From: Formosa sp. Hel1_31_208
Lineage (GTDB): Bacteria > Bacteroidota > Bacteroidia > Flavobacteriales > Flavobacteriaceae
Reading direction: 5' to 3'
NCBI RefSeq assembly: GCF_900104785.1
Contig: NZ_LT629733.1
Location: 3,034,672 to 3,098,671, forward strand
DNA length: 64,000 nt
Shown: piece after piece, positions 38,651-46,836 of the stretch
How the letters are laid out: each line of letters starts with the position of its first letter
Numbering within the stretch: position 1 is the stretch's first letter
Made by a program: the position numbers and the translations under genes
The notes under the pieces: model-generated
Database searches by the model: none
The model's input: the letters and a program-made list of their open reading frames with translations, nothing else
What the model was told of the DNA's origin: nothing

Positions 38651-39283
38651 ATGAAAATCATCTCGACCAATATCGCTAAACCAACAACCATCTTTTGGAA
38701 TGGCAAAGAGGTGACCACAGGCATCTTTAAAAAACCTGTTGACTCGGCCATTCACCTCGGAAAAGAAAACGTGAAAGGCGATGAGGTTTCCGATAGAAAA
38801 GTCCATGGTGGTATATACAAAGCCTGTTATTTATTTTCTACAGATCATTATCCATATTGGAAAACCCTGTATCCAAATCTCAACTGGACTTACGGTATGC
38901 TTGGTGAGAACCTAACTGTTGAACATTTAAATGAAAAAGAACTTCATATTGGTGATATCTATAAGGTTGGAAATGCCTTAGTACAAATCACACTACCTAG
39001 AGAACCTTGTTATAAATTTGCTGCTAAATTTGAATCTACAACCGTAATAAAGGCCTTCGTTGCCCACGGTTACCCTGGCACTTATGTTCGTATTTTAGAA
39101 GAAGGCACGGTGAAAAATGCCGACACTTTTCAATTGGTGGAAAAAATAGAACATAGTATCTCCATTTGGGATTTTTTTGCGCTGTTATATGCGCAAAATA
39201 AAAACAAAGATCATATCCGATTAATTATGGATAATGAGGCTTTACCCCAACGAAAGAGACAGATACTAAAAGCTTTATTATAA
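38651..39283 (+). CDS. MOSC domain protein (YiiM-like)
   Basis: 210 residues. The MOSC family signatures are DRKVHGGIYKACYLFSTDHY and GMLGENLTVEHL, with the conserved cysteine in LPREPCYKFAAKF near residue 120, which is thought to carry sulfur. MOSC proteins act in molybdenum-cofactor sulfuration or detoxification. Its place directly upstream of the sulfide-handling operon is notable. A near-palindrome spans the stop codon. Confidence 0.85.
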   Translation: MKIISTNIAKPTTIFWNGKEVTTGIFKKPVDSAIHLGKENVKGDEVSDRKVHGGIYKACYLFSTDHYPYWKTLYPNLNWTYGMLGENLTVEHLNEKELHIGDIYKVGNALVQITLPREPCYKFAAKFESTTVIKAFVAHGYPGTYVRILEEGTVKNADTFQLVEKIEHSISIWDFFALLYAQNKNKDHIRLIMDNEALPQRKRQILKALL

Positions 39284-39629
39284 GGAGACTCCTTATTATT
39301 AGACATTCCTTTTATTAAATCTAGATGATACCCGTTTGGTTTACCAGGTTATAGAAGCGCTTCAAGAGTAAACCTATTCAAACTTGATGTAATTACGTAG
39401 AAATAAAATTAAACTCAAGCCTCCAAAAAGACGCTATACACATTAGGTTTTCTCTATAGTATACTTGCAAAAATCTCCTGATGTTATGTAACATAGGTTA
39501 CATAGGTATATGACAATTATCATGTTATTTTGAGGCACTTCAGAGTACCTTTATACAACTAAAAACATTATAACCATGTAATGTATGATAAGGTTAATTT
39601 TATCAGCTGTTACAACAAACTAAATAATC
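39284..39629. other. Leader of the sulfur operon
   Basis: 346 bases containing an imperfect nested inverted repeat at 39334-39383 (GTTTG..CAAAC outside, GGTTTAC..GTAAACC inside, with the palindrome GAAGCGCTTC in the middle) and the operator at 39486-39503. TACCTTTA at 39546-39553 resembles a TAnnTTTG -7 box. The distance from operator to ATG is 127 bases. Confidence 0.4.
39486..39503. promoter_or_regulatory. Perfect palindromic operator with Crp/Fnr geometry
   Basis: ATGTAACATAGGTTACAT: ATGTAAC and GTTACAT are perfect inverted arms around ATAG. Written as TGTAA-N6-TTACA it matches the 5-6-5 spacing of Crp/Fnr sites. It lies upstream of the FadL-SQR-DsrC-DsrE2 operon, and the nearest Crp/Fnr gene is 1.2 kb away. 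Confidence 0.6.
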
Positions 39630-40964
39630 ATGAGATCACTTTTTTCAACATTTTTGTATTTACTTTTTTCGGTTTCGGCTATCGCTCAAACTGGTCATAT
39701 TATGCAAGGTGCAGGATCTGTGAACATGTCTATGGGTGGTGCTGCAACCGCACAACCTTTAGATATTTCAGGAGCTTTGCAATGGAACCCAGCTGCCATA
39801 TCGACTTTTGATGGAACCATCATAAGTTTTGATATTGGATTATTCTCATCATCTCCAACATTATTCTCTACTGTTCCAGAATTTGATAGCATGGGTATGC
39901 CAACTGGTAATTTCTTTTCTGGTGTAACTGAAGACGATAGAGGCCTTTCACCTATGCCTGCTTTAGCAGTAGTTTGGGGAAAAGAAGGTAGCAAGCACAC
40001 CTTTGGAGCTTCTGCTTTTGGTATTAGCGGATTTGGAGTGACGTTTCCAGAAAGTATGACAAATCCTATTAATGCTCCTCAAAGTATGGGTGGATTTGGT
40101 CGTATAGAATCCGATTATATTTTATTACAAATCGGTTTTACTTGGGCTTATGAATTAAGTGACAACTTTTCAATAGGTCTAGAACCAACTTTTAATTATG
40201 CCACTCTAGAATTAATGCCTAATCCAACAGCAAATCCTGGAGCATCTGGTTATCCTTCAACAGATAAAGCGACTGCAACTGGGTTTGGTGGTCAAATAGG
40301 ACTATTTTATGATTCTAAAACAGGGTTTAAGGCTGGTTTATCCTATAAAAGCACTCAATCGTTCAGCAAGTTTAAATTCGATAACACCTATTTAGATGCT
40401 TCTACAGGCACTAATGAATTTAATATGGATTATCCAGCAATCTATTCCATTGGTTTGGGATACTCAAAATCTGATTTTGATATTGCTTTAGATTACAGAT
40501 TAGTAGATTATGAAAACACAGATGGATTCTCAACTACGGGATGGACACCTACTGCATCAGTAAGTGGGTTTGGATGGCAAAACATTTCAATAGTTTCGGC
40601 TGGTGTTCAATATAAAGGTATCAATAAACTGCCTTTACGAGTTGGGTACACGTACAGTTCTAATCCGATAAACGACGACGTTGCATTTTTTAATATCCCA
40701 GCAACGGCGATTATTAAAAATGCATTTCAGTTAGGGTTAACTTATGAATTTAATGACCGACTTAATTTAAATGCAGTTTACCATCATGGTGATAGCGGAG
40801 GAAAAACTTCTGGTCAAATATTAAATCCTGGATTTATACCAAACTTCCCTCCTTATGGTGCAATCCCAGGTAGTAATGTATCCTACGAGATGACTACAGA
40901 TTTATTTATGATAGGATTTAATTACACGTTTAAAAGAAAAGAGGTAAAAAATAACGACTTATAA
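39630..40964 (+). CDS. FadL/OmpP1 family outer membrane channel
   Basis: 444 residues with signal peptide (LYLLFSVSAIAQ). The start of the mature part, GHIMQGAGSVNMSMGGAATAQP, and the N-terminal hatch (ALQWNPAA) are typical of FadL-like 14-strand barrels that admit hydrophobic compounds by lateral diffusion. It is the first gene of a four-gene operon. The substrate in this context might be hydrophobic sulfur compounds, an inference from neighbours only. Confidence 0.85.
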   Translation: MRSLFSTFLYLLFSVSAIAQTGHIMQGAGSVNMSMGGAATAQPLDISGALQWNPAAISTFDGTIISFDIGLFSSSPTLFSTVPEFDSMGMPTGNFFSGVTEDDRGLSPMPALAVVWGKEGSKHTFGASAFGISGFGVTFPESMTNPINAPQSMGGFGRIESDYILLQIGFTWAYELSDNFSIGLEPTFNYATLELMPNPTANPGASGYPSTDKATATGFGGQIGLFYDSKTGFKAGLSYKSTQSFSKFKFDNTYLDASTGTNEFNMDYPAIYSIGLGYSKSDFDIALDYRLVDYENTDGFSTTGWTPTASVSGFGWQNISIVSAGVQYKGINKLPLRVGYTYSSNPINDDVAFFNIPATAIIKNAFQLGLTYEFNDRLNLNAVYHHGDSGGKTSGQILNPGFIPNFPPYGAIPGSNVSYEMTTDLFMIGFNYTFKRKEVKNNDL

Positions 40965-40975
40965 AAAACAATATA

Positions 40976-42220
40976 ATGAAAGAGCTACTCATATTAGGTG
41001 CAGGGACGTCAGGGACAATGATGGCGAATCATCTTCGAAAAACACTTCCTAAAAAGGATTGGAATATAACAATAGTGGATCAGGAAGAAACACATTATTA
41101 TCAACCTGGATTTTTATTTCTACCTTTCGATTTATATAAATCGAAAGATGTTAAAAAGAAAATAGATAAGTTCATTCCTAAAGGTGTTCAATTAATTAAC
41201 GAAAAAATTGATCGCATAGATAAAGACAATGATATCGTTCTACTTAAAAACAATACATCTTTAAAATATGACATTTTAATTATAGCCACAGGAACAAAAA
41301 TTGCTCCGCAAGAAATAGAAGGCATGTTAGGTGATCATTGGTATGATACTGTATTTGATTTTTACACCTTTGAAGGTGCACGAAACTTGCGTAATAAATT
41401 AAGAAATTGGGAAGGTGGCAAATTGGTTGTTCATATTACTGAAATGCCTATTAAATGTCCAGTAGCTCCTTTAGAATTTGCTTTTTTAGCTGACTCTTAC
41501 TTCATTAATAAAGGAATGCGAGATAAGGTTGACATTACATATGTAACACCAATGTCAGGTGCATTTACAAAACCAAAAGCAACAGAAGCCCTAGAGCACT
41601 TATTAGATCAAAAACATATTAAAGTAGTTCCTGACTTTAATATAGAACACGTCGACGGAGCTCATCAAAAAATTGTCGATTATGCAGGTGAAGAGGTTGC
41701 ATATGATCTATTAGTCACGGTCCCAACTAATATGGGTGACGATATGATTGAACGTTCAGGATTTGGTGATGAATTAAATTTTGTACCCACTGATAAGGCT
41801 TCCCTTCAAACCACCGTTAAGGACAATATTTTTGCCATAGGTGACGCGACTAACATACCTGCTTCTAAAGCCGGTTCTGTTGCCCATTTTGAAGCAGAAA
41901 TATTAACCGAAAACATCAAGAGATATATAGCAGGCGAAGCACTCAAGAAAGAATATGATGGTCATGCCAATTGCTTTATAGAAACGGGTCATGGAAAAGC
42001 CTTACTGATAGACTTTAATTACAATCAAGAACCAGTAAAAGGCACATTCCCTTTCCCAGGTGTAGGTCCATTAAGTTTATTAAAGGAAACACACATGAAT
42101 CATATGGGTAAATTAGCTTTCCGATGGATTTATTGGAACATGCTTATTAAAGGCAAACATATTCCTTTCGTATCTGCAACAATGAATACCGCAGGAAAAC
42201 AATTAGAAGAATCAGTATAA
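40976..42220 (+). CDS. Sulfide:quinone oxidoreductase-like flavoprotein
   Basis: 414 residues. The FAD-binding GAGTSG motif is at residues 8-13 and a second nucleotide segment (NIFAIGDATNIPASKAG) near 285. The protein has only two cysteines, C161 in PIKCPVAP and C333 in HANCFIETG, which sit where the redox pair of sulfide:quinone reductases lies. It should oxidise sulfide to sulfane sulfur with electrons going to quinone, on the membrane surface. It begins 11 bases after the FadL gene. It might instead be a related NADH- or persulfide-linked enzyme. Confidence 0.8.
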   Translation: MKELLILGAGTSGTMMANHLRKTLPKKDWNITIVDQEETHYYQPGFLFLPFDLYKSKDVKKKIDKFIPKGVQLINEKIDRIDKDNDIVLLKNNTSLKYDILIIATGTKIAPQEIEGMLGDHWYDTVFDFYTFEGARNLRNKLRNWEGGKLVVHITEMPIKCPVAPLEFAFLADSYFINKGMRDKVDITYVTPMSGAFTKPKATEALEHLLDQKHIKVVPDFNIEHVDGAHQKIVDYAGEEVAYDLLVTVPTNMGDDMIERSGFGDELNFVPTDKASLQTTVKDNIFAIGDATNIPASKAGSVAHFEAEILTENIKRYIAGEALKKEYDGHANCFIETGHGKALLIDFNYNQEPVKGTFPFPGVGPLSLLKETHMNHMGKLAFRWIYWNMLIKGKHIPFVSATMNTAGKQLEESV

Positions 42221-42242
42221 TAATAAACTAAATCTTAAAATA

Positions 42243-42557
42243 ATGGTAGTAGAAAAAATATATGGAGAACTGTGTGTCACATGCAATGCACAAGGTTATT
42301 TAACCGATTTAAATCAATGGACAAAAGAAGTTGGTTCAGAAATCGCTAAAGAAGAAGGTATTGAAATGACAGATAAACATTGGGAAGTCATTACTTATTT
42401 ACAAGATCAATGTAGAAATCAAGTTCCTTTAAGTATCAGAAAAATTGGTAAAAGTGGTGTTGTAAGCATCAAAGAATTCTATCAACTCTTTCCTAAAGGA
42501 CCTTTAAAAATATCGAGCAGAATTGCTGGTATACCAAAACCCGTAAGTTGTATATAA
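42243..42557 (+). CDS. DsrC/TusE-like sulfur carrier
   Basis: 104 residues. The C-terminal arm FPKGPLKISSRIAGIPKPVSCI carries the invariant penultimate cysteine (C103) of DsrC/TusE. The second redox cysteine, eleven residues earlier in true DsrC, is a serine (S92), so it resembles TusE, which carries persulfide but cannot make the trisulfide. An added N-terminal CVTC pair (C11, C14) is not seen in typical members. It lies between the SQR-like and DsrE2-like genes, 22 bases after the former. Confidence 0.82.
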   Translation: MVVEKIYGELCVTCNAQGYLTDLNQWTKEVGSEIAKEEGIEMTDKHWEVITYLQDQCRNQVPLSIRKIGKSGVVSIKEFYQLFPKGPLKISSRIAGIPKPVSCI

Positions 42558-42591
42558 CTCAGGTTATCACTAATCAATAAATACTATTAAA

Positions 42592-43107
42592 ATGGAAAAT
42601 ACTATGTCAAGCCCTGTAAATGAAAAAAAGGAAGGTAAAAAACCCATCAAAAAAATGATGCTTATTTTATCTAAGGCAACAATAGATAATGTTTATGCTT
42701 GCTTTATTCTAGCAAATGGTGCTCGAATGGAAGGTATCGAGTCAGAAATATTTTTTACGTTTTTCGGATTGGAAGCGATTCAAAAAAAGAAACTTGAACA
42801 TTTACGTGTTGCTACCGTTGGAAATCCAGGTATGCATATTCCAACCATGCTAGGCGGTTTACCAGGAATGGAAGCCTTGGCAACCAAAATGATGAAATCT
42901 GAAATGGAAAAACTAGATATTCCGCCAGTTGGTGAATTCTTAGAAATTCTTTCAGCCTCAGGAACTAAACTATGGGCTTGTAAATTAGCAATGGATATGT
43001 TCCATCTTGGAAAAGAACACTTAGTTGAAGATCTTGATGGTGTATTAACCGTTGGTGATTTCTATGCACGAGCACAAGGCGACAATACACATCTACTCTT
43101 TATCTAA
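42592..43107 (+). CDS. DsrE2-like sulfur transfer protein
   Basis: 171 residues. A DsrE/DsrF-like Rossmann core begins at about residue 20 (KKMMLILSKATIDNVYACFILANGA) after a charged N-terminus. The candidate active cysteine is C130 in KLWACKLAMDMF, and a second cysteine is C37. The DsrE2 branch hands persulfide sulfur between TusA/DsrC-type carriers. No TusA gene is nearby. The operon's last gene, followed by a strong terminator. Confidence 0.8.
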   Translation: MENTMSSPVNEKKEGKKPIKKMMLILSKATIDNVYACFILANGARMEGIESEIFFTFFGLEAIQKKKLEHLRVATVGNPGMHIPTMLGGLPGMEALATKMMKSEMEKLDIPPVGEFLEILSASGTKLWACKLAMDMFHLGKEHLVEDLDGVLTVGDFYARAQGDNTHLLFI

Positions 43108-43125
43108 CTTCTTATGATTACAATG

Positions 43126-43160
43126 AAAAAAACCACTTTGCTCAGGCAAGGTGGTTTTTT
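43126..43160 (+). terminator. Intrinsic terminator of the sulfur operon
   Basis: AAAACCACTTTGC/GCAAGGTGGTTTT with loop TCAG, followed by Ts. Its sequence and flank (TAATTA) almost match the htpG terminator 7 kb away. Confidence 0.88.
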
Positions 43161-43208
43161 AATTAAGACTACAAGTTTTAAACTATCTTTGTCCTTAAAC
43201 ATGATGCC

Positions 43209-44444
43209 ATGTCATTTAAAGACTTAAAACTTAATAAGCCCATTCTAAGAGCCGTTGCCGAAGCTGGTTATGACAACCCTACCTTAGTCCAAGAACGCAC
43301 CATACCTTTAGTATTAGAAGGTAAAGATGTGATTACCTCAGCTCAAACAGGAACTGGAAAAACAGCAGCTTTTGCTTTGCCAATCTTACAGTTATTATTT
43401 GACAAACAAGATGCTCCTAAAAAAGGAAAAAAAATTAGAGCATTGATTGTAAGTCCGACACGAGAATTAGCTATTCAGATAGCTAAAAATTTCGAAACTT
43501 ATGCAACATATACCAATCTGAAATCTGCTGTGGTTTATGGCGGCACATCTATTGAACCTCAAAAAGATATTTTGAAGAAAGGTATCGATATTTTGGTGGC
43601 AACACCTGGACGACTCTTAGATCTTCACAAACAAGATTTATTGAATCTAGATTATATTGAAACCTTTGTATTAGACGAAGCTGACCTCATGCTTGATATG
43701 GGATTTATAGATGATGTCAAGAAGGTTGAACGTTTGTGTCCTGAAACGAAACAAACCCTTCTATTTTCAGCAACAATGCCATTTAAAGTAGAGCAACTAG
43801 CCAACTCTATTTTAAAAGACCCAGTACGGATTGAAGTGACTCCTACCTCTTCGGTAGCAAAAAATGTTAGCCAAGTATTATATTACGTACCAAAACAAAA
43901 TAAAGTAGAATTGTGTTTACATATACTTCGGAATACTGTAAAAGGCAACATCCTTATTTTTAGACGCACCAAGTTTGGTGTAGACAAACTCCATGAAACA
44001 CTTATAAAAAACGGTTATACAGCGGAACGTTTGCACGGTGACCGTTCGCAAAACGAACGTCAAAATGCACTGGCCGATTTCAAACGCGGAAAAGTCAATA
44101 TTCTTATAGCGACTGATGTTGCTGCCCGTGGCATAGACATTAATGAACTGGACGCTGTTATCAATTTTGATTTACCAAATATTCCAGAAACCTATGTTCA
44201 TCGTATTGGTAGAACTGGTCGTGCTGGTGAATTTGGAAACTCATATTCATTTTGTTCTGCTGATGAAAAATCCTATGTAAAAAATATTCAGCAATTGATT
44301 AACGTGCAAATTCCAATTGCGGAAGACCATCCGTATCCATTAGATCCGAAAGCAAAACCGATTGTTCATAAAAAACAAGGAAGTAAGTATAAAAAAGGAC
44401 GTAAAGGTGAGGGTTCTAAAAAGAAAAAGAAACGTTGGTATTAA
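43209..44444 (+). CDS. DEAD-box RNA helicase (RhlE-type)
   Basis: 411 residues. Motifs: SAQTGTGKTAAFALP (I), SPTRELAIQ (Ia), VLDEADLM (II, DEAD), FSATMP (III), HRIGRTGRAG (VI). The C-terminal tail is rich in lysine (KYKKGRKGEGSKKKKKRWY), usual for RhlE-like proteins. Unwinds RNA in ribosome assembly or mRNA turnover. Monocistronic. Confidence 0.95.
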   Translation: MSFKDLKLNKPILRAVAEAGYDNPTLVQERTIPLVLEGKDVITSAQTGTGKTAAFALPILQLLFDKQDAPKKGKKIRALIVSPTRELAIQIAKNFETYATYTNLKSAVVYGGTSIEPQKDILKKGIDILVATPGRLLDLHKQDLLNLDYIETFVLDEADLMLDMGFIDDVKKVERLCPETKQTLLFSATMPFKVEQLANSILKDPVRIEVTPTSSVAKNVSQVLYYVPKQNKVELCLHILRNTVKGNILIFRRTKFGVDKLHETLIKNGYTAERLHGDRSQNERQNALADFKRGKVNILIATDVAARGIDINELDAVINFDLPNIPETYVHRIGRTGRAGEFGNSYSFCSADEKSYVKNIQQLINVQIPIAEDHPYPLDPKAKPIVHKKQGSKYKKGRKGEGSKKKKKRWY

Positions 44445-44450
44445 GCCATA

Positions 44451-44485
44451 AAAAAAGCCATTAGTTAGTCACTCATGGCTTTTTT
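44451..44485. terminator. Bidirectional terminator after the helicase
   Basis: AAAAAAGCCAT and ATGGCTTTTTT (44451-44461 and 44475-44485) with a 13-base loop. It separates the helicase from the convergent hypothetical gene and could stop both. Confidence 0.85.
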
Positions 44486-44503
44486 GATACTATGATTTTT
44501 ACA

Positions 44504-45142
44504 CTATTCAAATTTCATTTCAAAAAGCAAATAATGCTCGATACCAAATTTCTCTCCCCATGTTTCAACTGCATCACCTGAAGTTCCAATTTCGCACCAC
44601 GAATTTGAACCATCTGGGCGCTCGTATGGTAATATATAAGCCAAAAAATTAAACTTTTCATTATAACCAATGTCCAAATTACTTTCGTCAGCAAGGTTAC
44701 GCAAAGCATAATCGTCAGACGCTATAGCATCGTAAGTTTTGGTGACACTAAATCTTGAAAACTTAAAGGTTAGCTTTAATTTATTATCACGAGTTCGCTT
44801 TGATATCACTCGCATTTTAAGCATCGAATCTTTTAGGGTTTCAAATTGGGGGAGACCAAGTGTTTTGCTATTTAAAACTGTGGTATCTGAAACCACTTCT
44901 CCATTCCAAATCTCTTTTACGGTTAAGTGATAGCTCTTCCCTTTTAACTCCTTTCCTGAAAACTTAATTTTCATATAATCGATGCCTTCAAAACTTAAAA
45001 TATCCCTTATTTCGATATTATCAGAAGCGTATTCGGTTTCCATATTTAAACCTGAAGTCGCTTTAAAATTTAGGTCGTTTGTTTGCGCATTTAGAGTGCT
45101 GAAGCAAATGAATGCAACAGCTAGTGTGATTAAATTTTTCAT
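44504..45142 (-). CDS. Hypothetical secreted protein
   Basis: 212 residues with signal peptide (LAVAFICFSTLNAQ). The rest is beta-rich and soluble, with no motif that I recognise; the C-terminus reads WGEKFGIEHYLLFEMKFE. Starts four bases after the stop of the DUF4097-like gene and is the last gene of the sigma/anti-sigma operon, so it is probably part of the same envelope response. Confidence 0.7.
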   Translation of the reverse strand: MKNLITLAVAFICFSTLNAQTNDLNFKATSGLNMETEYASDNIEIRDILSFEGIDYMKIKFSGKELKGKSYHLTVKEIWNGEVVSDTTVLNSKTLGLPQFETLKDSMLKMRVISKRTRDNKLKLTFKFSRFSVTKTYDAIASDDYALRNLADESNLDIGYNEKFNFLAYILPYERPDGSNSWCEIGTSGDAVETWGEKFGIEHYLLFEMKFE

Positions 45143-45146
45143 GTGT

Positions 45147-46313
45147 TTATTGTTTTGGTTTGATGAATGTATCGTTTGCTGTGTAGAGAATACCTCTAAC
45201 CATATCTAAATTAATAACTCCAGAAAAATGCCCTTTACCTTTGGCTTTGCGCTCCATCATATTAAATTTTTTATCGCTTTTTGTGGGTTGCATTGTGATA
45301 GACATATTTTCAAAATGATTGACTGTATTATTACCAACCACACTTAAACTGAAGTCATAGGTTTCGGGATAGAAAAAATAGAGTTTCGTATATTCTGAAA
45401 AGAAATCAAATCGATTAAAGTCTTTAGCCCAATTGTAAAACCAAAATTCGCCATTAAAGTCTGTGATGTTAACCTTATCTCGAATTTCACCGATTTCAAT
45501 TTTAGAAAATTCAGAATTTATAGTTACATCTTGCAAGCTTCCAATCTTTCCATTTGTTACATTATCAAAAGAAAAGTCACCTCCTGAAATCCCTTCAAAT
45601 TCAAAGCTCGCTTGATCGATTTTAAATTTATTATAGGTATTACTTAAATACTTGCCTTTTAAAGTTCCTTTTTTTAGGTTTAAGGATATTTCATTAGTGA
45701 CATCATCTAAAAATGAAATTTGTGCATGATTACCGATAATTTTAACGTTTATAAAAGCGGGTATTTTGATCACAAATCTACTTTTATACATTTTAACTTT
45801 TTTAAAATCTATTGCTTTCTTTTCGCCATTTTTGTCAAGCATCTTGAAGTTTTTAAACATCAAATTCTTAAACTCTCCACCTCTTATCTCTTTTATAATT
45901 GAGTCTTTAGATTTTCTATAAATAGTATCATTAGCCCTTCCAATTTTGAATTCATCATTATCTAGGGTTAAACCAAAAGGAGCATCGAGTTGGTAAGCAA
46001 TTTTTGAAATATTTTGGTAGCTAGAAGCATGGAGGGTTAATGTGTTTTCAAATTGTACCGCCTCAACTTTAATGTCATCTATAAACGACTGGATTTCCTT
46101 TTTAGAATATTGACTAAACTCAACGGTATAATTGAAATGAATTTTTCCATCAGTAGAGGTTTCAATCGCTACGGTTGTATTATCAAGATTCAATATGGCC
46201 TGTGTATTTTTATTTGCTGAAAAACTCTCAGAATACACGACTTTTTTCTGTGCAAAAATGGGTCCAGATGTGATGAGTATCAGCCAACAAATTTTAAATG
46301 CTAATTGTTTCAT
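45147..46313 (-). CDS. DUF4097-like putative beta-helix protein, secreted
   Basis: 388 residues with signal peptide (LILITSGPIFAQ). The repeating short strands (IGNHAQISFLDDVTNEISLNL, FEFEGISGGDFSFDNV, GKIGSLQDVTINSEFSKIEIG, NITDFNGEFWFY) suggest a right-handed beta-helix like DUF4097 'adhesin' proteins. Such genes often sit after an anti-sigma gene in Bacteroidota. Overlaps the anti-sigma gene by 20 bases. Confidence 0.65.
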   Translation of the reverse strand: MKQLAFKICWLILITSGPIFAQKKVVYSESFSANKNTQAILNLDNTTVAIETSTDGKIHFNYTVEFSQYSKKEIQSFIDDIKVEAVQFENTLTLHASSYQNISKIAYQLDAPFGLTLDNDEFKIGRANDTIYRKSKDSIIKEIRGGEFKNLMFKNFKMLDKNGEKKAIDFKKVKMYKSRFVIKIPAFINVKIIGNHAQISFLDDVTNEISLNLKKGTLKGKYLSNTYNKFKIDQASFEFEGISGGDFSFDNVTNGKIGSLQDVTINSEFSKIEIGEIRDKVNITDFNGEFWFYNWAKDFNRFDFFSEYTKLYFFYPETYDFSLSVVGNNTVNHFENMSITMQPTKSDKKFNMMERKAKGKGHFSGVINLDMVRGILYTANDTFIKPKQ

Positions 46314-46836
46314 AGTGTTCGTTTTTTTGATGTAATGATTTGATGTGTTCTTGTATGTCTTTTAATAATTGAAGTCTCATTTGAAGATTTTGAACTAAAG
46401 CTTCAATGATCAACATATTGTTGGTATTTGCTTTAAATTGTTTTGAGATGTTCTGATAGTCGATGTCTAAACCATCTAATTTCTCTTTGTATCGCTTTAC
46501 AAGTTTTTCATCATTAGCCACTCTTATAAAGTTGTGCCATTCTTTGTCTATACTTGCTAAGTACTGCTGTTCAATAGCATCTATTTGCGTTTCTATTGGT
46601 GTCTCTTCAACAATTTGGTTAGTCACATTATCAGTTGTTTTAAATATCATAAAAGTAAAGGCTAAAAATAAAACAACTATAGCCGCTACTTTATACACAT
46701 AGTTGGCATTTAACCTAAATGTTCGTCTCGGTCTAGAGGCTTTGAGTTTATCGTAGAACTCTTGCCTATGGTTAGCTGGCAACTGTTTTCCAGAAGCCTT
46801 ATTATCTTTAAATAAATCTCTAATATCTTGCTTCAT
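46294..46836 (-). CDS. Single-pass anti-sigma-type regulator
   Basis: 180 residues. The cytoplasmic N-terminus (~45 residues) precedes one transmembrane helix (VYKVAAIVVLFLAFTFMIF), then a helical periplasmic part. The arrangement and the 17-base overlap with an ECF sigma gene indicate an anti-sigma factor, though no known domain is visible. The periplasmic half is unlike RseA or FecR. Confidence 0.65.
   Translation of the reverse strand: MKQDIRDLFKDNKASGKQLPANHRQEFYDKLKASRPRRTFRLNANYVYKVAAIVVLFLAFTFMIFKTTDNVTNQIVEETPIETQIDAIEQQYLASIDKEWHNFIRVANDEKLVKRYKEKLDGLDIDYQNISKQFKANTNNMLIIEALVQNLQMRLQLLKDIQEHIKSLHQKNEHYETISI

Noticed and set aside
39279..39295. Palindrome ATAAGGAG-A-CTCCTTAT over the MOSC stop codon
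   Set aside because: It includes the stop, has no T run and a tight centre that would fold poorly; probably chance.
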